Assembly: GCA_964537285.1 (NCBI GenBank)
Contig: CAZHZT010000153.1
Coordinates: 1-12,387 of the forward strand
Length of the DNA stretch: 12,387 nt
DNA from: CAZHZT01 sp964537285
GTDB taxonomy: Bacteria; Bacteroidota; Bacteroidia; Chitinophagales; Saprospiraceae
Direction of reading: 5' to 3'
The notes under the pieces are model-generated. The model was not told the DNA's origin and searched no databases. It saw only the letters and a list, made by a program, of their open reading frames with translations. Positions 5,929-12,387 of the stretch are shown here, piece by piece. The position numbers were made by a program, and so were the translations under genes. How positions within the stretch are numbered: position 1 is the first letter of the stretch; each line of letters begins with the position of its first letter.

Positions 5929-8316
5929 ATGAAAAAATTATTATTCTTACTATTAACTTTCGGCTTTCTTGCAAATGTAAGCCTTTCTGCACAAAGCCTT
6001 TCTGTGTCAGGTGTGATTGCTGACCTCAATGGGCAAACTGTAAGCGGTATTCCTGTACATGTTTCTATTGATAGCTCTGTAGTAGGAGGCTTCATATACA
6101 ACAATACCGTTTATTCAGATGCCAATGGTTTCTACACGGATACCATTGATCTGCCGGCGAATACCACTCAAGGAGCCGTACTGCTCAGTATGGAAGATTG
6201 TGACAGCAACTATGTGACGGTTGCACTGTTTTTCAATCCTGGCAATTATGATTTGACGCAAGATTTTACATATTGCGCCAATAATCAAAATTGTGGGGTT
6301 TTTATTAATGAAGCCATCGATCAGGACAATAACGGGAATATTGTATATTCTCTAACCGCAGATGCTTTTGGAACGCCTCCATACACTTATGCGTGGAGTA
6401 CAAACGAAAACACTCAAACGATCGAGGTTACACAAGAAGGTAGCTACTGTGTAACTGTGGCAGATGCTAATGGATGTACTGCAACCAGCTGCTATTACTT
6501 TATTCCCTATAATGGAACTTGTTCTGTGACGATCCAGAATCTGCCTTTTGGAGGGTTACTTGCAAATTCGGGAGGATTAGCTCCTTACACTTATCAGTGG
6601 AGTTCAGGGGAAGTGTCCGAAACGATATTTCCGGCAAACGCTGGTCTTTATTGTGTAACCATTACCGATGCTACAGGTTGTACAGCCGAAGATTGCTTCG
6701 ATTATGACCCGAATCCAATTGACACCACTTGTTTTGTAGAGCTTTTGCCTATTCAAGGCGGTTTTTGCCTGGAAGCTTTAGGTTATGGAACGCCTCCTTT
6801 TGCCTATAAATGGAATACAGGGGAAACGGGGCAGGTTATTTGCTTCAATGCGCCGGGAGAATATTGTGTTACTTTGACAGATGCTACTGGTTGCCAATCT
6901 ACGGCTTGCTATGATACTTCCAACGATCCTTGCTCAGTAGCTATTGAGGTGGATAGCACGAACGGAACAACAGATATTATTTTGACGGCAGTTGCTGATG
7001 GAACACCACCATTTACCTATTTCTGGGATAATGCTGCCGGTCAAAACTCTCCTTCGATTACCGTTTCTCAGTCAGGAACTTATTGTGTAGAAGTAGTGGA
7101 TGCAAATGGCTGTGTGGCCTTTGCCTGCATTACTATCATTATTGATGGAAATACTCCTTGCGACGTATCTGTACAATTATCCGGAGCAGGAGACTTAGTA
7201 GCGGTTCCTAATAATCCGAATATGGCGGTTACCTATCTTTGGAGTACCGGAGAAACCACTTCAAGTATCACTCCGGCAGTTGCCGGCGATTACTGTGTGA
7301 CCATTACAACAGCAGACGGCTGTACGGCTACAGATTGCTACTACTACGATCCTAACTGCTGTGATTCCTTGAATGTGATCTTTGGTCAGATCTTCACTGA
7401 TAATAATCAAACACCTAATCTTTTTGGCTTGGCTTACCTGATTGTATTTGATGATTTAGATAGTAGCCTTACAGCTATTGATACGGTAGTTTTCACTGGT
7501 TCGCCAGTCGGAGGGGGGAGTTATTACGTTTTTGAAAATGTACCAGATGGCGATTATTTGGTAAAAGTAGCGCTTGATCCAAATTCTATGGGCTATGCAG
7601 ATCATTTGCCTACTTACTACGGTGATGTATTGTTCTGGCATGAAGCGACAACGGTTACGGTGCCTGGAAATGCCAATATTTCCCACGATATTTACATGGT
7701 AATTGGAAATAATCCTGGCGGACCTGGTTTCATAGGGGGGCTGGTAAGTGAAGGCGCCAACTTAAAAGGTGAAAACCCTGCCGGTTTTGGCCCCGATGGT
7801 GAAGGTGATCCAATGCCTGATGTTTCGGTTTTATTATTGGATGAAAATGAAGAAGCTGTTACCCATGCCGTAACAGATGAAGAAGGTAAATTTGGCTTTG
7901 AAAACCTGGATTGGGGAACTTACAAGGTGATCATCGAAATTATGGGAATGGAGCAGGAATGGTATTGGGTAACGATCGGCCCGGATCAACCTTCTGTAGG
8001 TGGCATTCATTTTGAAGTAGGAGAATCAGAGATCACGGTTACTTCCACTAGCGAAGCTCAATTTGATGCGACTGCTTTTGGCTTGTTCCCGAATCCTGCT
8101 ACTAATGACTTGAACATTCGTATCGATAATGCAAGCATGACTCAATTTGAATTAAATGTTTTTGATCTTCAAGGTCAAAGATGGTTAATGCGTCAGGAAA
8201 GTGCTGCAGGCCAGGAGGTCTTTTCCATTGATGTTAGCGAGCTTCCTGAAGGATTGTACTTTGTGGAGGTGATTGGAAACGGCTATCGTTCTGTACAGAA
8301 ATTTGTTAAGCAATAA
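5929..8316 (+). CDS. T9SS-exported protein with five Cys-rich SprB-like modules
   Basis: A 795-residue secreted protein. Residues 1-21 form a signal peptide (KK, then LLFLLLTFGFL, cleavage near AQS). Residues 24-115 resemble a carboxypeptidase-regulatory/transthyretin-like beta-sandwich. Five modules follow at about 120-190, 197-258, 267-329, 334-401 and 410-472, each with a Y-x-W strand, YCVT and a DA-x-GC-x-x-x-x-C ending, similar to SprB repeats of gliding adhesins. Two further beta-sandwich regions lie at about 482-590 and 600-695. The last ~80 residues, beginning FGLFPNPATNDLNI (717-730), are a type A T9SS sorting domain that directs outer-membrane export and often surface anchoring. The paired cysteines suggest disulphides in the modules. 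No catalytic domain is seen, so an adhesive or structural surface role is the best guess. A possible operator lies upstream and a hairpin follows the stop. Confidence 0.93.
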   Translation: MKKLLFLLLTFGFLANVSLSAQSLSVSGVIADLNGQTVSGIPVHVSIDSSVVGGFIYNNTVYSDANGFYTDTIDLPANTTQGAVLLSMEDCDSNYVTVALFFNPGNYDLTQDFTYCANNQNCGVFINEAIDQDNNGNIVYSLTADAFGTPPYTYAWSTNENTQTIEVTQEGSYCVTVADANGCTATSCYYFIPYNGTCSVTIQNLPFGGLLANSGGLAPYTYQWSSGEVSETIFPANAGLYCVTITDATGCTAEDCFDYDPNPIDTTCFVELLPIQGGFCLEALGYGTPPFAYKWNTGETGQVICFNAPGEYCVTLTDATGCQSTACYDTSNDPCSVAIEVDSTNGTTDIILTAVADGTPPFTYFWDNAAGQNSPSITVSQSGTYCVEVVDANGCVAFACITIIIDGNTPCDVSVQLSGAGDLVAVPNNPNMAVTYLWSTGETTSSITPAVAGDYCVTITTADGCTATDCYYYDPNCCDSLNVIFGQIFTDNNQTPNLFGLAYLIVFDDLDSSLTAIDTVVFTGSPVGGGSYYVFENVPDGDYLVKVALDPNSMGYADHLPTYYGDVLFWHEATTVTVPGNANISHDIYMVIGNNPGGPGFIGGLVSEGANLKGENPAGFGPDGEGDPMPDVSVLLLDENEEAVTHAVTDEEGKFGFENLDWGTYKVIIEIMGMEQEWYWVTIGPDQPSVGGIHFEVGESEITVTSTSEAQFDATAFGLFPNPATNDLNIRIDNASMTQFELNVFDLQGQRWLMRQESAAGQEVFSIDVSELPEGLYFVEVIGNGYRSVQKFVKQ

Positions 8317-8329
8317 CGAGTTTGATTAT

Positions 8330-8387
8330 CCCTAAGGAAACATGAGTCATCCCGAATTTTCGGAATGACTCACGTTATCCTTAAGGG
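8330..8387. terminator. Imperfect hairpin after the T9SS gene
   Basis: An extended inverted repeat begins 14 bp after the stop. Bases 8341-8356 pair with 8359-8374 with two mismatches (core GAGTCAT against ATGACTC), and 8330-8337 pair with 8379-8387 with a bulged base. It separates the T9SS gene from the sigma-factor gene. It is followed by TAAAAAAAG on the plus strand rather than a U-tract, so termination is plausible but not proven. The remaining 20 bp before the sigma gene hold no clear promoter. Confidence 0.55.
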
Positions 8388-8407
8388 TAAAAAAAGCCAA
8401 CGATTAA

Positions 8408-8974
8408 ATGAACGTACACCCACAACTCCTCAAAGATTGTAAAAAAGGCGACCAAAAGGCACAGTATCAGCTGTATCGCCTTTGTTTTGATCGTCTTATG
8501 GGGATTTGTGTACGTTATCATTCCAACCGGGAAGATGCTTTGGAAGCATTGAATAATGGCTTTTTTAAAGTTTTAACCGGCCTTTCAAAATACAAGGAGA
8601 AAGTCCCTTTTGATGCCTGGGTGAGCCGGATTATGATCAACACGATCATTGACGATTTTCGAAAAAACAGGAAAGTGAAAGAACTGATCGATTACACTGA
8701 TTTTGCAGAAGATAGCTGGGAAGAAAAACGACAATACGATCTGAATGAAGCTGAAAAGAACTTCGATGCAGAAGAATTAGAAGGGTATATACAATCTCTA
8801 CCTGCCGTAAGCCGAAAAGTATTTAACCTTTTTGCAATCGATGGTTACAAACATCCCGAAATTGCCGAATTACTAAAGATAAGTGTGGGTACTTCAAAAT
8901 GGCATCTGTCCTTTGCCCGCAAAAAATTAAAAGAAATGCTGGAAAAGGCTGCTAAAGCAACAAAAGTGCTGTGA
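8408..8974 (+). CDS. ECF-type RNA polymerase sigma factor
   Basis: A 188-residue protein with the two-domain layout of ECF sigma-70 factors. Region 2 covers about 8-82, including FDAWVSRIMINTIIDDFRK (68-86), which matches the conserved F-x-x-W-x-x-x-I-x-x-N-x-x-x-D-x-x-R signature of the -10-binding helix. Region 4 covers about 126-178, with LPAVSRKVFNLFAIDGYKHPEI and a helix-turn-helix around EIAELLKISVGTSKWHLSFA. Such factors direct RNA polymerase to a small regulon and are usually held by an anti-sigma factor. The gene ends 2 bp before the start of the membrane protein at 8977, the position where an anti-sigma factor is usual. Its targets are unknown. Confidence 0.93.
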   Translation: MNVHPQLLKDCKKGDQKAQYQLYRLCFDRLMGICVRYHSNREDALEALNNGFFKVLTGLSKYKEKVPFDAWVSRIMINTIIDDFRKNRKVKELIDYTDFAEDSWEEKRQYDLNEAEKNFDAEELEGYIQSLPAVSRKVFNLFAIDGYKHPEIAELLKISVGTSKWHLSFARKKLKEMLEKAAKATKVL

Positions 8975-8976
8975 TT

Positions 8977-10509
8977 ATGGAAAATCCGATAGATAAATTA
9001 TTTCAAGATAAACTGGGCAATCGTTCCTTTGATTTCCAGGAAGCTTATTGGCAACAAGCTCAACAACTGATTCGCCAAAAACGAAGAAGGAGAATTTGGA
9101 TTTGGAGTGCTTCCATCTTCTTGTTGTCTTTTATGGTCGGTAGTGGCTTTTGGTGGTTTTACCTTCCTTCTGAAAATAACTTGATGGATAATTCCTCATA
9201 TTCCATTTCTGAAACCGATAGAAACTACCAAATTTTCGATTCATCTGGCAATAGTGTAGCGGAAGTAGATGCCTCAATAGTAGGAGGGTTTGAATTAGAT
9301 GAAAAGAAAGAGCATCCCCTCAATAGCAAAATCCAAAAAGAGAGAGAGCCAATTACTTCTCCAAATCGGAGTTTGAATGCTGAAGAAGCTAAGAAAAACG
9401 GATTTACAAATGATAATGAAAAGCAAGCCAATGATATAAATGTATCTATCGAGGATGAAAAGAATAAGACAGACCAAGAAATCAAAGATTTAGCAAAAAG
9501 TACGATGACAAATGGGGCTGAGGGAGCTGATAATGCATTAGTAACCAATACTGATGGAAATGAAGTGACTCAAACAGGGGAATTAACTAATGATGGAAAG
9601 ACGGATGGACCTTCTCAAAATGGCCAAAAAGATAATAGTTTCCCGATTGATATAGATAGTATGTCAATAAATGAGCAGATGAATGCGATTGAGCCGACAA
9701 TTGGCAGCTTGTCCGAAAAAGATACCATGAAAGCTTTGGATCCAATTGCTCAGAATGCATCAAAAAAAGAAGAAAATTTGGAGCAATCTTCTTCTCCAAG
9801 CAATATCCTGCCTTTGGTTTCCGAAAATTATTTGATTTTCAGCCCGTTTGAATTTCCGGATTATACCCATGAAATGGATAATTATGATCCAATTACACCA
9901 GTGAGAAGTTCAAAATGGCATTTCGGCTTGACTTCCTTTGCCGCATTGGCTTCATTGGAAGACATCAATCCTAACTGGGGAGCTGGTATTTTTGTATCAT
10001 ATGACTTGTTGCCAATGCTAAGCTTAGCAGCAGAGCCATCCTATTTCCGGCAGGTTTCCGGCTTTACTAATAGTCAAACTCTTCAGCAGAAAGAATATGG
10101 TTTTGGTGTAAAAGAAACGAATTATTCTATTGAAACACGACAGCTTGATTATGTTCAACTGCCTCTGTTAATGAGTGGAAAATGGAAAAAGAATCACCTG
10201 GAGCTTGGTCTGTTAAATCGATATTTGGTTCAGGCTAAAACGATTTTGGAGCAATTGCAATCTGAGGATTTTGGAGTGGCGACAATTGTAAACCAACAAG
10301 AAGGCGCTCTGCCTGCTGAAGAGATTAATCGCTTTCAACAAGCTCTGTTTTTTGGTTATAGATACGATTTGTTGCCTCAATTGAGTTTAGGTGTCCGGGC
10401 AACACAAAACTTTAAATCACCTTTTGCAACGCCTGAATCGAGTGTTTTCGAAGAAGCAACTTACGAAAAATGGCAATGGAGCCTTCATGTTTTTTATAAA
10501 TGGAAATAA
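8977..10509 (+). CDS. Single-pass membrane protein with C-terminal outer-membrane beta-barrel-like domain; putative anti-sigma partner
   Basis: A 510-residue protein read from the ATG at 8977, just after the sigma-factor stop. A GTG at 8971 overlapping that stop (GTGA) is an alternative adding two residues. Residues 1-34 are a soluble amphipathic segment. KRRRR (35-39) precedes one hydrophobic helix at about 40-62, which predicts the N-terminus inside and the rest in the periplasm. Residues 65-305 are a hydrophilic, Asn/Asp/Glu/Ser/Lys-rich, probably disordered linker. Residues 312-510 alternate polar and hydrophobic residues with aromatic-rich strands (WHFGLTSFAALA, NWGAGIFVSYDLLPMLSLA, LDYVQLPLLMSG, QWSLHVFYKWK), like the small outer-membrane barrels of Bacteroidota. 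There is no cleavable signal peptide. Adjacency to the ECF sigma factor suggests that the N-terminal segment binds it, but no classical anti-sigma motif such as a zinc-binding HxxxCxxC is visible. Barrel assignment is by strand pattern only. Confidence 0.8.
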   Translation: MENPIDKLFQDKLGNRSFDFQEAYWQQAQQLIRQKRRRRIWIWSASIFLLSFMVGSGFWWFYLPSENNLMDNSSYSISETDRNYQIFDSSGNSVAEVDASIVGGFELDEKKEHPLNSKIQKEREPITSPNRSLNAEEAKKNGFTNDNEKQANDINVSIEDEKNKTDQEIKDLAKSTMTNGAEGADNALVTNTDGNEVTQTGELTNDGKTDGPSQNGQKDNSFPIDIDSMSINEQMNAIEPTIGSLSEKDTMKALDPIAQNASKKEENLEQSSSPSNILPLVSENYLIFSPFEFPDYTHEMDNYDPITPVRSSKWHFGLTSFAALASLEDINPNWGAGIFVSYDLLPMLSLAAEPSYFRQVSGFTNSQTLQQKEYGFGVKETNYSIETRQLDYVQLPLLMSGKWKKNHLELGLLNRYLVQAKTILEQLQSEDFGVATIVNQQEGALPAEEINRFQQALFFGYRYDLLPQLSLGVRATQNFKSPFATPESSVFEEATYEKWQWSLHVFYKWK

Positions 10510-10526
10510 TGAAATTCTCTTGAAGA

Positions 10527-10569
10527 AGCTGTGCAGGCATTTTGGCCACGCCAAAATGCCTGCACAGCT
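10527..10569. repeat. Perfect 20-bp-arm hairpin between the barrel and lipoprotein genes
   Basis: The arms 10527-10546 and 10550-10569 (beginning AGCTGTGCAGGCA) match perfectly around a 3-nt loop (CAC). The tip TTTTGGC, loop, GCCAAAA resembles that of 5690-5752. It starts 17 bp after the barrel-gene stop and has no U-tract on the plus strand (it continues GCCTCACG). It could attenuate or end the sigma operon transcript, or protect its 3' end. Confidence 0.85.
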
Positions 10570-10616
10570 GCCTCACGATAAGGCATTTCATCGCAACTTG
10601 AATAAGATATAATCAT

Positions 10617-11831
10617 ATGAAAAATAAAATACAGCTTTATACATATATCAAGTGGAGCACTTTAATGGTATGGATGTGCTCCCTTGTTTCCTGTTCCGAT
10701 GAATTGGCGTTGCCGGAAAGTAGCGCTTTAGAGAATCCGGTATTTCAGGTGGAAGCATTAATTGATGGGCAGAATACACTTATCCAGGCAGGGGAGGACA
10801 ATTATCTTATGAGTACCGATTTTAATATAGATGATGATACCCTTTTGGCTTTTCAAAGCCGTTTTGATCAGGTAAATTGCGGAAATCAATGTTGGGAAGA
10901 ATTGTTTTTTGAGTTCCGGTCCGCAGTTTCCTTCCGGCAAAGTTCCTTTTCTATAGATGAGGCACTTATACTAGAAGAAAACTACCTTTTTTCCCCGGTT
11001 TTGAGTGATACTATGGTAACGATTTTGGGGAATACCTTTGAAGTTGGCTTCCAAAATACTTCCTACGATGTTTCCACCAGCCCGGCTTTCCCGACAGAAT
11101 GGTTGTGGACTTTTGAAAACGGGAATACGGATACTGCTGAGAACCCGACGCTCACGTATGAGGATCCGGGTGTTTACTCTGTTTGCTTGCAAATGACGAA
11201 TTTATTAACAGGAGGTTCTGTCTGCACAATTGAAAACTGTAAAGAAATTAATTTAGAGAGTAATACAACCATATGCAATGTAGATATTGTTGCTACGCAG
11301 GATTCTTCTACATCCAATGTTATTCTTCAGGCCATACCCGAAGGAAGTGCTGCTTTTACCTTTTTATGGAGTGATAATTCTACGGGTTCTACTACCACAG
11401 TAAGTCCCAATACGCCCATTTCATCCTATTGCGTCACGGTAACTACTGCAAACGGGTGTACTGCAGAAACGTGTATCGTAGTTGATTTTATTCAGGGAGG
11501 GTTTATTCCTGTCTATTGTTATGCAGGCTTTGATTATGTAGTTGAAGAGATTAAAGATTCGGTTGTTTCGGTTATTCCGGGGCAGCTGTTAGGAACGGTG
11601 GTCATCGGTTATCAAGCTGAGGATGGAACTGTGTATCGGTCGGATATGGCACCGGAAGAGCCTTCCGGCACTTTTCAGATATTATCCATTGAACCCTATG
11701 AAGATAATGAAAATAGACAACCTACTGTAAAGGCTGAAATTGTTTTTTCCGGAACTTTGTATAGTTCAACTGGTGAAAGCATTGAAATAGACAATGGGGC
11801 AGGGGTGATTGGAGTGGCTCATCCGGAATGA
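10617..11831 (+). CDS. Lipoprotein with PKD and SprB-like modules
   Basis: A 404-residue protein with a lipoprotein signal: a hydrophobic stretch, then LVSC with the lipidated cysteine at 26, followed by Ser, so outer-membrane sorting is likely. Residues 27-130 are unrecognised. About 136-212 is a PKD domain (FQNTS, then WTFENGNTDTAENP, TYEDPGVYSVCL). About 219-291 is one Cys-rich module (FLWSDNSTGS, YCVTVTTANGCTAETC) of the same kind as the five in the T9SS protein at 5929-8316. Residues 296-404 are beta-rich without a recognised family. PKD and SprB-like modules are beta-sandwiches found in surface proteins of this phylum. Position after the sigma/barrel pair suggests a surface partner of that system, though a strong hairpin separates them and a separate promoter is possible. 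Confidence 0.85.
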   Translation: MKNKIQLYTYIKWSTLMVWMCSLVSCSDELALPESSALENPVFQVEALIDGQNTLIQAGEDNYLMSTDFNIDDDTLLAFQSRFDQVNCGNQCWEELFFEFRSAVSFRQSSFSIDEALILEENYLFSPVLSDTMVTILGNTFEVGFQNTSYDVSTSPAFPTEWLWTFENGNTDTAENPTLTYEDPGVYSVCLQMTNLLTGGSVCTIENCKEINLESNTTICNVDIVATQDSSTSNVILQAIPEGSAAFTFLWSDNSTGSTTTVSPNTPISSYCVTVTTANGCTAETCIVVDFIQGGFIPVYCYAGFDYVVEEIKDSVVSVIPGQLLGTVVIGYQAEDGTVYRSDMAPEEPSGTFQILSIEPYEDNENRQPTVKAEIVFSGTLYSSTGESIEIDNGAGVIGVAHPE

Positions 11832-11874
11832 TGTTTTTTGAAAAAAATGACTTTTTATAACTATTTTGCCCGTA

Positions 11875-11980
11875 GTCGGTAGGCTGTAGCCCGTGGCCGA
11901 TAGCCCGTAGGCTGTAGGTTAATAAGAACCGGGATGAAAATTGTTTATCGCCTATCAGCCACGGGCTATGGCCTACGGCC
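11875..11980. repeat. Inverted repeat with GTAGGCTGTAG motifs
   Basis: The arms 11875-11902 and 11953-11980 align as inverted repeats at about 23 of 28 positions. The loop contains a second CCGTAGGCTGTAGG, so the GTAGGCTGTAG motif occurs twice in direct orientation within about 30 bp. It occupies most of the 176-bp gap before the alkylation-repair gene. The style resembles dispersed, low-complexity palindromic repeats of Bacteroidota genomes, but copy number cannot be judged here. It may also end the lipoprotein transcript. Confidence 0.65.
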
Positions 11981-12007
11981 TATCTCCCAAGCACGTAATT
12001 AATTAAA

Positions 12008-12387
12008 ATGTCTTTAATATTCAATAAACCGCCGAAAGGCAAACAATTCATTTCAGGAACGGCACTATTCAAGTATATTGCAAAAGAAATGCTTCTTCAT
12101 GCTGATCCTGAGCAAGCCGTTCAGATGAAGCGCTACATGCGTGATCAGTTTGAATTTTTAGGTATAAAGTCTCCGCTTCGAAAAGAAATATTCAAATCGA
12201 TTCACAGCCAGTATGTATTGAAAGAAGAAACAGATTTAGAAGAATTCATTCACCTGTGCTGGGAGGATGAATATCGCGAGATGCAATATATGGCCTTGGA
12301 ATTTTGGGATGTTTACGTGAAAAAATTATCCAGATATTTTCTTTTGAGGGAGGCCGAAAGGGCTATTTTGCTTCGCAAAATAGCCCT
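12008..12387 (+). CDS. DNA alkylation repair protein, AlkD-like (partial, possibly disrupted)
   Basis: An open frame of 126 complete codons from an ATG to the window edge, without a stop. It reads MSLIFNKPPKGKQF and then matches the start of AlkD-type HEAT-repeat DNA glycosylases, with MKRYMRDQFEFLGIKSP (40-56), RKEIFKSI and the spacing of the first HEAT helices up to about residue 111 (YVKKLSRYF). AlkD proteins excise alkylated bases such as 3-methyladenine and 7-methylguanine. After residue 111 the family normally continues through a helix to an SWW-D-x-VD motif. Here the frame instead reads LLREAERAILLRKIAL, encoded by a palindrome (12359-12387). The gene may carry a palindromic insertion or be cut short; the window ends before this can be decided. 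Confidence 0.8.
   Translation, partial: MSLIFNKPPKGKQFISGTALFKYIAKEMLLHADPEQAVQMKRYMRDQFEFLGIKSPLRKEIFKSIHSQYVLKEETDLEEFIHLCWEDEYREMQYMALEFWDVYVKKLSRYFLLREAERAILLRKIA
12359..12387. repeat. Perfect hairpin inside the alkylation-repair frame
   Basis: The arms 12359-12371 and 12375-12387 (AGGGCTATTTTGC against GCAAAATAGCCCT) match perfectly around a 3-nt loop (TTC). The right arm stops at the window edge, so the stem may be longer. The T-run, GC, 3-nt loop, GC, A-run tip resembles those at 5690-5752 and 10527-10569. It is the only palindrome of this kind in the window lying inside a coding frame. Confidence 0.75.

Noticed and set aside
5929..8316. Tandem-repeat recombination or phase variation in the T9SS gene.
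   Set aside because: The five modules are similar at protein level but diverged in DNA, with no long identical stretches that would drive slippage.
8971..8976. GTG start for the barrel protein overlapping the sigma-factor stop.
   Set aside because: An ATG two codons later gives a clean MENPIDKLF start; GTG remains possible but nothing favours it.
1..12387. tRNA, rRNA or other structured RNA genes.
   Set aside because: No cloverleaf, rRNA core or known riboswitch motif was recognised by eye; the hairpins present lack such consensus sequences.

Overview
The window looks like a chromosomal segment of a Bacteroidota bacterium, most likely from the Saprospirales (Saprospiraceae, Lewinella or Haliscomenobacter-like). 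This rests on a secreted protein with a type IX secretion (T9SS) C-terminal sorting domain, Cys-rich SprB/PKD-like modules of the form YCVT-x-x-DA-x-GC, an ECF sigma factor beside a membrane protein ending in a beta-barrel-like domain, moderate-to-low GC, and an absence of obvious Shine-Dalgarno sites. The placement is an inference from protein style; no rRNA is present.

Layout. Bases 1-521 carry no gene. They hold a 64-bp direct repeat (1-64 and 427-490) bracketing a composite palindromic element (142-311) and three smaller hairpins. Next come housekeeping and repair genes in alternating orientation: a cryptochrome/photolyase-family flavoprotein (522-2009, +), an acyl-CoA dehydrogenase (2046-3203, -), a membrane di-iron fatty-acid hydroxylase/sterol desaturase-family protein (3511-4386, +) and the AAA+ protein RarA (4390-5655, -). 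From 5929 four genes run in one direction: a T9SS-exported protein with five Cys-rich SprB-like modules (5929-8316), an ECF sigma factor (8408-8974), a protein with an N-terminal charged segment, one membrane helix, a long disordered linker and a C-terminal barrel-like domain (8977-10509), and a lipoprotein with one PKD and one SprB-like module (10617-11831). The window ends inside an AlkD-type DNA alkylation repair gene (12008 onward), whose sequence runs into a palindrome.

How the genes may work together. The sigma factor and the transmembrane/barrel protein are almost certainly one transcription unit (2-bp gap). The lipoprotein shares its Cys-rich module type with the T9SS protein upstream, which suggests one envelope/cell-surface locus: an exported modular protein, an outer-membrane lipoprotein, and a sigma factor paired with a protein that could reach from cytoplasm to outer membrane. 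This model is inference.

The second theme is palindromes. Nearly every intergenic gap holds a long, often near-perfect hairpin with its own stem sequence. Two of these gaps lie between divergent genes, where terminators are not expected. Three hairpins share a tip of the form T-run, GGC or GC, a 3-nt loop, GCC or GC, A-run. A separate group near the left end shares a CT-NN-AG tip.
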